The notes below the pieces were generated by a model. It was given only the letters and a program-made list of their open reading frames with translations. It was not told the origin of the DNA and made no database searches. The position numbers and the translations under genes are program-made. From the NCBI RefSeq assembly GCF_007860095.1, contig NZ_SJPT01000001.1:510212-574211 (forward strand): a stretch of 64,000 bases of DNA, read 5' to 3'. Numbering within the stretch: position 1 is the stretch's first letter; each line of letters starts with the position of its first letter. Below are positions 37,625-44,561 of the stretch, in pieces. Source of the stretch: Novipirellula galeiformis (GTDB taxonomy: Bacteria; Planctomycetota; Planctomycetia; Pirellulales; Pirellulaceae).

Positions 37625-38400
37625 TAGTTGCCCTCCCCATGGGAATCGGTCATTTCAATTGTTTGTGCATTGCGTTCATCGGCGGTTCCCGAGAGATCCT
37701 CGACCGTTTCATCCAAGAGGAAGACTTCGACGCGAGGATTGCGAGCAATTGCAACGCTCCCACCGGCGCGGTGCATCGGTTCGCTATCGGCGGCGGATGA
37801 AATGCGAAATCGAGATGCCTCGATTCCTTCTCGCTCGACAAGCGCTTGGCGGATCGCCGTCGCCCGTCGGAAGGCCAATTGGATCGCTTCATCCGTCCCA
37901 GCGGTACGAGCGGCAAACTCGGTGGAGGTATGGCCGCGGACCTCGATCTTTTGAGGTTTACCGCGAACTTGGGTGGCAATGTCCTTGATCGCCGCTTGCG
38001 CGGATGGGGTCAATTCATCCGAGCCGACATCAAAGAAGATTACCGAACCGACCGCCGTGACCTGTCCTGGGCGAATGATCCGTACAATCGGTTCTTCGCC
38101 GGAGGGGGCTTTTTCAGGCACGCCTCCTTTGGCGGTGTCTTTCTTCTTCGCCCGTCCGGTGGTCGACAGCACGCTGAACTTACTCGATCGCGGACGCGAG
38201 TCTCCCGGCGTCAACGCATCGATCGTGCGCGAGTAACCAAATTGCTGTTTCATCGAATCAACAAGCGCTTGGTAGGTTTCTTCTTCTTTGATTTCGCTCA
38301 ACGAAACCAACATGATAAAGAACGTCAATAATAGACTCATCATGTCGCCGAACGTGACAACCCATTCGGGTATCGCAATGGCTTCGGGTTCATCGTCCAT
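37624..38400 (-). CDS. motB: Flagellar motor stator protein MotB
   Basis: 258 residues. A single membrane helix (about 15-37) contains the proton-accepting Asp19 (VVTFGDMMSLLLTFFIML). The OmpA-type peptidoglycan-binding domain (about 110-235) has EVRGHTSTEF and ISSAADSEP. ATG at 38400 has GAGAA upstream. The length is normal for the family. Confidence 0.93.
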   Translation of the reverse strand: MDDEPEAIAIPEWVVTFGDMMSLLLTFFIMLVSLSEIKEEETYQALVDSMKQQFGYSRTIDALTPGDSRPRSSKFSVLSTTGRAKKKDTAKGGVPEKAPSGEEPIVRIIRPGQVTAVGSVIFFDVGSDELTPSAQAAIKDIATQVRGKPQKIEVRGHTSTEFAARTAGTDEAIQLAFRRATAIRQALVEREGIEASRFRISSAADSEPMHRAGGSVAIARNPRVEVFLLDETVEDLSGTADERNAQTIEMTDSHGEGN

Positions 38401-38449
38401 GGATCATTTCTCGGGTGAGCATTATTTAGGTCGCGGGTGAGTCAGGGGG

Positions 38450-39211
38450 TTACTCAGCGGTGCGTTGTTTTGGGGGGAGGAAGGTACGAAGTTTTTGGTC
38501 AATCGCACGCGGGCTTTCGCCTTGTTGGATCGCCATTACCCCTCGAATGGCGATTTCCATGCTGATCATTTCGTTACGGCTTAACAGCCCCAATTTCTCC
38601 GCGAAGGGGCTGAAGAAAACGTTCGCGACAATCGCACCATAGAGCGTCGTGATCAACGCAACCGCCATCCCGGCACCAATCCCCGATGGATCGCTCATGT
38701 CTTGAAGCATCATGATCAATCCCATCAACGTTCCGATCATGCCGTACGCCGGCGCGAAACGTCCGAGTTGGTCCATGATGCTTTTGCCTTCGCGGTGACG
38801 CACGGCGATCGCGTTGACTTCGGTGCGTAAGACCTCTTCGACGATTTCCGGCGTGCTGCCATCGACAGCCATTTGGACTCCGGTTTTCACCAAGGGGTTG
38901 CTGATTTCGTCCACCTTGGACTCCAGTGCCAGCAATCCGTCACGTCGTGCGGTTTCGGCAAGTTCAACGATTTGTTTGATCAATTCCAAGCGGTTTTCGC
39001 CTTTGTTCAACAGCACCTTCAGTGCGATCAACGGGGACTTCAACATGCTTGCCATCGGAAAGCAAATCAGGGCGGCTGCGACCGCACCCCCGACGACGAC
39101 CAACAGCGACGGGATGTCGATAAAGGCCGAGAACGGTGCATTGCCAAGCGCGATCGATGCGACGATCAATCCGATGGCGAGAATCAACCCAATGAGGCTG
39201 GCGATATCCAT
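38450..39211 (-). CDS. motA: Flagellar motor stator protein MotA
   Basis: 253 residues, four membrane helices (about 1-20, 28-50, 150-170, 180-200) with the cytoplasmic loop between 55 and 145. The conserved PAYGMIGTLMGLI segment is the MotA stretch lining the ion path. With MotB it makes the stator. ATG at 39211, with a 49-bp gap to motB. Confidence 0.93.
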   Translation of the reverse strand: MDIASLIGLILAIGLIVASIALGNAPFSAFIDIPSLLVVVGGAVAAALICFPMASMLKSPLIALKVLLNKGENRLELIKQIVELAETARRDGLLALESKVDEISNPLVKTGVQMAVDGSTPEIVEEVLRTEVNAIAVRHREGKSIMDQLGRFAPAYGMIGTLMGLIMMLQDMSDPSGIGAGMAVALITTLYGAIVANVFFSPFAEKLGLLSRNEMISMEIAIRGVMAIQQGESPRAIDQKLRTFLPPKQRTAE

Positions 39212-39272
39212 GTGTTCTTTTTCCGAAGCAATTCAGCGTTTTTTGGTTTCGTCGAGTCGAGAGTGAGTCTCG

Positions 39273-39494
39273 CTACGGCGTGGGAACGTTCAAGGCGACG
39301 CGTGGCGTGGGGATAAAGTTTTTGCGTTGCTGGTACTCCACCGCGCGCTCAATCACATCGTCCATCGATTCTTTGACCACCAACCGGTCGCCCGAGGTCA
39401 GCGTGACAAACGTATCGGGGCGCCGCTCGACGTAGCGAATCAGGTCCGCATTGAGCACAAACGGCTCGCCGTCAAGACGCGTTAACTTGATCAT
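39273..39494 (-). CDS. flbD: FlbD-like small flagellar protein
   Basis: 73 residues with the compact FlbD pattern MIKLTRLDGEPFVLNADLI followed by TFVTLTSGDRLVVKES. The ATG at 39494 has a purine-rich site (GGGAGCGGGGA). It heads the minus-strand flagellar run with motA, motB, fliL, fliN and fliO. The frame upstream to 39644 does not look like protein. Confidence 0.85.
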   Translation of the reverse strand: MIKLTRLDGEPFVLNADLIRYVERRPDTFVTLTSGDRLVVKESMDDVIERAVEYQQRKNFIPTPRVALNVPTP

Positions 39495-39973
39495 CAATCG
39501 TTCCCCGCTCCCAATGAACACGCCCCCGTGGGCAAAGAGATTCCCCGTGAATCTGTTCAAAGCTAGATCACGTTGTGGCAACAAGACGTCAGTTGCGAAA
39601 AAGAAACATCGCGTTCGGATCCGCGATCGAGGCAAGCGGATCACCTAAACGGTGCAATCGTTGCAGTCCGAACGTTTTGCCAGCGCGGCGCTTGCGATTG
39701 CTAGAGCGGCCTGAGAGCGGCATCGGGGCGTCAATCAGGCGGCGGGCATGGATGACGTATTGATTTCAAGCTTTAAAGTGGCCTGTCTTTCCTTACCCGA
39801 CACGTAAGCTTTGAAGTCGCGAGGGACTGTAGCACGCGGCCATCCAGGGAGGTTCCTCGCTTACGCGTCGGGTGGTGAGTCGCTGAGGGGCGACGGCCAC
39901 AACGCAACGGCACGAATTTCAAACCCAGGTCATTTCCGATCGGCGTCGTTTCGCTGGGGTTATTCGCGGGGGC
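39495..39973. other. Intergenic region upstream of the flagellar operon
   Basis: About 480 bp. It should hold the operon promoter; I could not identify a convincing one. It contains repeat copy 5 (39794-39880). Confidence 0.5.
39794..39880. repeat. Dispersed palindromic repeat, copy 5 (degenerate)
   Basis: The left arm TTACCCGACACGTAAGC and the right arm GCTTACGCGTCGGGTGG pair across the middle; CGAGGGA and TTCCTCG also face each other. The loop is longer than in other copies. Confidence 0.65.
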
Positions 39974-40663
39974 TTATTCGCTTCGTCGGGGCCGATAGAG
40001 ATCCAAATCATCACGCCCCGCCAAACCGGCAAACAACGCGACAATTTCGCGACGGCCTTGCTTCAAATCTTCGGCGAGGTCCCCGCTGGGCGATGCTCCG
40101 ATGCGGAAAAAATAGTCCGCCGGAAGCGAGAAATCCAAGGGGATCTCAGCCCCATTGCCAATCGCCAGGATCACCGCTTCGGAATCTAACGGTTCGGTTT
40201 GGCCGGAGACGTGGGTGAACTCGATGCGGAAATCTGGAGGGATCGGTTCGTCATCTTCCTCGTCCTCTTCCTCGTCCTCTTCGTCGAGTTCGATCGGCAC
40301 CGTGATAATCTTTGTGGCTCGCAGCGGACAGTGTAGACGCCCTTCAAGGAGGTCGCCAGCGACGATGCCCTTGAGCGCTTTTTCAACCCAATCGCGGTAG
40401 GTCATCGGCAATGTTTGCGGAAGCAGTTCCGGATCTTGGGCGTGCAGAGCCGAAACGGCCAGCGGCGACAAGCACTCGTGCGGCATCACCGGAAGGGGCA
40501 ATTCGTAATGAACCCGCAGCGAATGACCGATGCCGGCCGCTTCGATCAAACGGATGTCATAGCCCAGGAATCGTCCGTAGAGTGCGGCTTCAACCCCGAG
40601 CGGTCCCGCTCCAATGATCGTAATACTGCCAGGAGGATCGAGAGTGGCGGCTGCGGAGGTCAT
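39974..40663 (-). CDS. Rossmann-fold flavoprotein-like protein with acidic insert
   Basis: 229 residues. The N terminus has the dinucleotide-binding GxGxxG (ITIIGAGPLGVEAALYG). The middle has an acidic low-complexity run, ELDEEDEEEDEEDDEP, at about 124-139, and the remainder keeps a VILAIGNG strand as in FAD/NAD(P)-dependent oxidoreductases. It is shorter than full pyridine-nucleotide enzymes. It lies 95 bp downstream of thiO on the same strand and may be co-transcribed. The reaction is unknown. Confidence 0.7.
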   Translation of the reverse strand: MTSAAATLDPPGSITIIGAGPLGVEAALYGRFLGYDIRLIEAAGIGHSLRVHYELPLPVMPHECLSPLAVSALHAQDPELLPQTLPMTYRDWVEKALKGIVAGDLLEGRLHCPLRATKIITVPIELDEEDEEEDEEDDEPIPPDFRIEFTHVSGQTEPLDSEAVILAIGNGAEIPLDFSLPADYFFRIGASPSGDLAEDLKQGRREIVALFAGLAGRDDLDLYRPRRSE

Positions 40664-40757
40664 GGGCAGTTAGTCGGGGGGGCTGGAGAGCGAGTTTGGG
40701 GTGGAGAGCGGAGAGCGGAGGATCATGCGTCGCGGAACGGAACACGATCGCCCTCGA

Positions 40758-41936
40758 TCACCGCACTGGGGCATCGCCGAAAGTCTCTGCGACTTCGGCG
40801 GCGTTCGCAATCCCACGTTGTTGTTTACCCACGCGAAAGGGAGTCAGGTCGATGGGAGGACTTTGACCGCAGATTTGATCGGCGAGGCAAACCGCGGTCG
40901 CAGGGGACAAATGAATGCCGCTACGATAATGGCCCGCAGCAATGAACACATTCGCCGAATCGGGAACACGACCGATCATCGGGAATCCGTCAAACGTCAT
41001 CGGCCTCAATCCGGCACACCGCTCGGCCGTCTTGGCCGTTGCCAGTTCGGGGACGAGCTCGACCGCAAATTGACGAAGTGTCTCGATCATTTCATCGGTC
41101 GTGACCTTGTCGAAGCCGACCTCCTCTTCGCAGGATCCAATCAACGTGCGTCCATCGCCACGGCAAAGCAAATAGCGATTTCCGACATTGATCACCGAAC
41201 GAAGCAAAGGACGCTCCGTCTTCAAGACCAAGATCTGACCTCGGATCGGGATCATGCTTTGCGTTAAACGCAAACGCGGTGCCACCATCCCCGTCCATGA
41301 TCCGCCACAGACGACGACCAGATCACTTTCGGTCCACCCCTGATCGGTCCGCACGGCCGCCGAGGATGAATCAAAGCGAAGATCCCGAACCGCAGTCTGT
41401 TCGGACACGGTGACCCCGGCCCCCAAGCACGCTTGATGCAAGGCGTTGATGTATCGGGCCGAGTCGACTTGGTATTCATCGGGGACCCACCATGCATCCA
41501 ACTTCGCTTGGTTCGCTAACCAAGCTTGCAGCGACGGTTCAAGAGTTTGCAAGCGGTCGATTGCGACACGTTCACACTCGATGTCGAGTTCGTTCCAGTA
41601 GTCCGACATCCCGAGCATGACTGCTTTTTCACCAGGCGAGTTGGCGAGATACCAACCGCCGCAACGTCGCAGGCCGATATCGATCCCCGTCACGTCACTT
41701 AGCCGCTCGGACCACTCGGGAAACAAGTGATGACTGAGTCCGCGAAGTTGGTCAATCGGATCGGACGCTCGGCTTAGGTTAGCCGGCGGCAAAATCCCTC
41801 CGGCGATCGTCGAGGTCGATTCATCGATTCGCCGTTGCTCGACGACATGAACCTGAATGTCGCGCCGCGATAATTCCCAGGCCAAGCTGAGTCCAATGGC
41901 GCCTCCGCCAACGATCGTTGCTGTCTTCGCGGTCAT
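40758..41936 (-). CDS. thiO: Glycine oxidase ThiO
   Basis: 392 residues. FAD-binding GGGAIGLSLAWELSRR (about 9-24) begins a DAO-type flavoprotein; the C-terminal AGHYRSGIHLSPAT segment is the ThiO signature. It oxidises glycine to the imine used for the thiazole of thiamine. No other thi genes are near; the flavoprotein-like gene follows. ATG at 41936. Confidence 0.85.
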   Translation of the reverse strand: MTAKTATIVGGGAIGLSLAWELSRRDIQVHVVEQRRIDESTSTIAGGILPPANLSRASDPIDQLRGLSHHLFPEWSERLSDVTGIDIGLRRCGGWYLANSPGEKAVMLGMSDYWNELDIECERVAIDRLQTLEPSLQAWLANQAKLDAWWVPDEYQVDSARYINALHQACLGAGVTVSEQTAVRDLRFDSSSAAVRTDQGWTESDLVVVCGGSWTGMVAPRLRLTQSMIPIRGQILVLKTERPLLRSVINVGNRYLLCRGDGRTLIGSCEEEVGFDKVTTDEMIETLRQFAVELVPELATAKTAERCAGLRPMTFDGFPMIGRVPDSANVFIAAGHYRSGIHLSPATAVCLADQICGQSPPIDLTPFRVGKQQRGIANAAEVAETFGDAPVR

Positions 41937-42100
41937 GACGCGTTTCGATTAGGGTTCGTTTTCAGGTGAGCTACGGGTTAAGAAAGATCGGTCGGCGGGC
42001 AACGCGGCAATGGGCTTCCCGAGGTGTCCGGCCACTGAGGCCATTACGAAGGGCCAGCGGGGAATGCCCCGCCGACACTTGTTCGTCCATGCGATACCGG

Positions 42101-42877
42101 TTAATCGGATTGGCTGTTGCGAAGGATGGCTTCGATTCGATCGGCAAAGACGCTATCCAATGGGTTCTGCGTCGGTGAGTTCTCGAGGTCGGCTCGCAGT
42201 CGATCGAGACATTCGATCGTATCAATATCTTCTTTGGGGGGAAGCACGGCGAGCGACAATTTTGCTCGTGCGGCACGCTGCTTCGTGATCGCTAGGACCT
42301 CAGCCGTGCTCCAAGGCATCGACTCAAACAAACATCCCATTGGCTCGGTCCACGGACCGTTCATGCCGATCAGGTAATAGCCACCATCGTTCGCGGGCCC
42401 GAGGACGAGATCGTACGTTTCAAGTTTTTGGACGGCGATCGCAATTTCCTCCACGCTAATCATGGGGCAATCCGCACCGATCACGATGACCCGGCGAGGT
42501 GCCGCAGCGGGATCCGTCTCACGACAATCCAGGTGCGTCTGGATCAGCCGTCTCATTCGTGCTCCCAAGTCGCCGTCCCCCTGGGGGAGGATGTCCCAGG
42601 GATCGCATGTCGGTTCTTGCTCCAGCAAATTGACCGCCGAATCGGGCGCGATCGAAAGCACGCGGCGATCTCCAGCGGCCGCCAATCGCTCGCACAAATG
42701 AAGCGTAAAGGCTCGGTGAAGTTCCGCAGCGGCTGACATGCCAATTGAATGACCCAGGCGAGTTTTTACCCGGCCCGGGGTCCAGTATTTGGCCATGATC
42801 GCCAGGGTTGCAAAGGGAGTTGTAGAGGGCGGGTGCAATTGATCGGTGAGATTGTTTTCGGTTGGCAACGCATTCAT
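42101..42877 (-). CDS. DUF2064 / TIGR04282-type glycosyltransferase-like protein
   Basis: 258 residues from ATG at 42877 (the frame is open to 42952). It has the DUF2064 hallmarks: KYWTPGRVKTRLG near residue 30, VIVIGADCPMIS, and GPANDGGYYLIGMNGP. Members are nucleotidyl- or glycosyltransferase-like and one group is associated with arsenosugar synthesis. ArsS and ArsM lie about 13 kb away on the opposite strand, so a link is possible but not shown. Confidence 0.78.
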   Translation of the reverse strand: MNALPTENNLTDQLHPPSTTPFATLAIMAKYWTPGRVKTRLGHSIGMSAAAELHRAFTLHLCERLAAAGDRRVLSIAPDSAVNLLEQEPTCDPWDILPQGDGDLGARMRRLIQTHLDCRETDPAAAPRRVIVIGADCPMISVEEIAIAVQKLETYDLVLGPANDGGYYLIGMNGPWTEPMGCLFESMPWSTAEVLAITKQRAARAKLSLAVLPPKEDIDTIECLDRLRADLENSPTQNPLDSVFADRIEAILRNSQSD

Positions 42878-43411
42878 CCGCAAGAAACAGGAGGTGAGAA
42901 ACGCGGCAGAGGAAACCCGCAAAACGTTGCGATTCTCAACGAGAAAAGTCACTTAAGAAGTGTAAACATTAGCAAAAAAATGACTTCGTCGTTGGCATGC
43001 ACCTGCGATTGTGGAAACGCCCCAATCGCACTCCGCTGTTGCTCCCCAGCCACGAATCGGAGCTAGTAGAGTCGCCAAAATGGTCGCCGTCGCGTTCGGA
43101 ATAAATGACCTCGCTCGACCGCCTTGTCGCCGTCTTTATCGCAGGGCGAATCGAAAAGAAGGGGGATGGGAGCTCGAGAATTTCGTGCTGGAGAAGCCCC
43201 CCGCAGCGGCGGAATCTGTTGAGACTTTCCCGGCCAACGGCAAGGCGAATTGGTGCAAGTGGTGATTGGGGGGATGAATTTTCGCTGATTTTTAAGTGAT
43301 TTTTTTTGACAGCCCCCCCCCAAACGGTAGAATCGGCGAATCTTAACGGGCTGTTTCTGCGTACCCCATTGTGGTTGCCCGCACGTAAACCTAAGCACGA
43401 AAGTCGATGCG
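42878..43411. other. Intergenic region with promoter for the repeat-protein unit
   Basis: About 530 bp between divergent genes. Apart from the promoter at 43306-43333, with its T-run and long C-run spacer, I see nothing. The minus-strand frame at 43063-43770 is antisense to the repeats and is not a gene. Confidence 0.5.
43306..43333 (+). promoter_or_regulatory. Sigma-70-type promoter
   Basis: TTGACA (43306-43311), a 16-bp spacer that is mostly C, then TAGAAT (43328-43333), 78 bp before the start codon at 43412. Perfect -35 and one mismatch in -10. It is the best promoter seen in the window and should drive the repeat-protein gene. Confidence 0.65.
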
Positions 43412-43780
43412 ATGAAAAAGTTCAAACTGGAACGACTTGAGGATCGAATTGCACCTAGTAAGTTTTCTTCTGGGGGAGGGTCGGGAGGATCGGGAGGCCA
43501 TAGTGGCTCTGGATCGGGAAGTGGAAGTGGGTCGAAGGGCAAGAGTGGATCCAAGGGCAAGAGCGGGTCGAAGAGCAAGAGCAAGAGCAAGAGTGGATCC
43601 AAGGGTAAGAGCGGATCGAAGAGCAAGAGCAAGAGTGGATCCAAGGGTAAGAGCGGATCGAAGAGCAAGAGCAAGAGCGGATCCAAGGGTAAGAGCGGAT
43701 CGAAGAGCAAGAGCAAGAGCGGATCCAAGGGTAAGAGTGGATCGAAGAGCAAGAGCAAGAGCGGATCCAAGGGCCGGTAG
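43412..43780 (+). CDS. LE-LEDR-motif protein with Ser/Gly/Lys tandem repeats
   Basis: 122 residues. The N terminus, MKKFKLERLEDRIAPS, is a variant of the LE-x-LEDR motif found at the start of many planctomycete surface proteins. After a Gly/Ser/His hinge (17-40), 14-residue units of GSKGKSGSKSKSKS follow to the end, closing in GSKGR. Nothing else is in the protein: no transmembrane helix, Cys, Trp or Tyr. It would be highly basic and disordered. The codon use is strikingly uniform within repeats. Function unknown; likely exported, matrix-like or polyanion-binding. The next two genes, same strand, may process it. Confidence 0.75.
   Translation: MKKFKLERLEDRIAPSKFSSGGGSGGSGGHSGSGSGSGSGSKGKSGSKGKSGSKSKSKSKSGSKGKSGSKSKSKSGSKGKSGSKSKSKSGSKGKSGSKSKSKSGSKGKSGSKSKSKSGSKGR
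43595..43762 (+). repeat. 42-bp in-frame tandem repeats
   Basis: GGATCC marks unit starts at 43595, 43637, 43679, 43721 and 43763, an exact 42-bp period (14 codons); an imperfect longer unit starts at 43547. The copies differ by only a few bases, indicating recent expansion or conversion. Confidence 0.95.
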
Positions 43781-44017
43781 GGGGCATTGGATTTTGTCCG
43801 CTACAGTCCAATCGTAAGTAGATCGTTGCCGCCGTTGTCTCAGCTTGACGGATCGTCTTGTCCTGGCGGATCGGTTTGCTCGTTCTGCGAACATGATTTT
43901 GAGGGTGGAGGAAGGAGCTTGCATGCGGCTCTTTCTTCCACCCTGTTTTGGATTCCCTGTCGCACGGTTCGGTATGTGAACCCCAAGCGACGTTCGTTTC
44001 TTACGGGTGAGCGGTCG

Positions 44018-44506
44018 ATGAGTCGCAACAACAAGAGCAGCAAATCAAAGAAGAGTCGAACGAGCAAAATCAGGCAGGTTCCCGAAGCGTGTTCGCGATG
44101 CACACGTAATGGAGAAGCCTTCTATTGCTTTAAGAAGAAATTCGTGTTCGACATTGACATGGCCCGAACCATGGTGGGCGAGGGTCGAGAGACCTTCGAG
44201 CTCGAACCGGACGACGTCGACTATTCGGTAGACCGTGCTGAAATCAATGAAGGGCATCTGGAGCACGTCGACCCTAGCATCCCAGGGATTGTGGGGCATG
44301 TGTTTTATCCGGATGAAGATGGAACGATCGTGCATGCGCACCGGCTGATTGATGGTCACCATCGCGCCACTCGGTGTCGTAATGCGGGGTTGCCGTTTCA
44401 CGTTTATGTGTTGAGTGAGGAAGAGAGCATCGCAATTCTGATACGTTCACCGAAAGGTTCCAAACCGGAACACCTTGTTTCCGTACCTCAGCCTGTCCTC
44501 GAGTGA
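44018..44506 (+). CDS. ParB-like DGHHRA-motif protein
   Basis: 162 residues from ATG at 44018 (frame open to 43787). The N terminus is basic and Ser/Lys-rich (MSRNNKSSKSKKSRTSK), compositionally like the repeat protein. A C25/C28 pair (CSRC) follows. The ParB/Srx-type motif DGHHRA (112-117) lies within LIDGHHRATRCRNAGLPFHVYV. ParB-fold proteins bind nucleotide and some act as kinases; whether this one does is unknown. It sits 238 bp after the repeat gene and 56 bp before the M50 fusion, an arrangement that suggests a unit. Confidence 0.7.
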   Translation: MSRNNKSSKSKKSRTSKIRQVPEACSRCTRNGEAFYCFKKKFVFDIDMARTMVGEGRETFELEPDDVDYSVDRAEINEGHLEHVDPSIPGIVGHVFYPDEDGTIVHAHRLIDGHHRATRCRNAGLPFHVYVLSEEESIAILIRSPKGSKPEHLVSVPQPVLE

Positions 44507-44561
44507 TTGTTCGTGTCCCCGGGATGAACAACCTCAATGCTCCCGCTGTGGCCACCGTCCC

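Noticed and set aside
43063-43770. Minus-strand ORF of Leu/Asp/Pro repeats
   Set aside because: It is the antisense of the 42-bp repeats; the plus-strand frame has a start motif and promoter.
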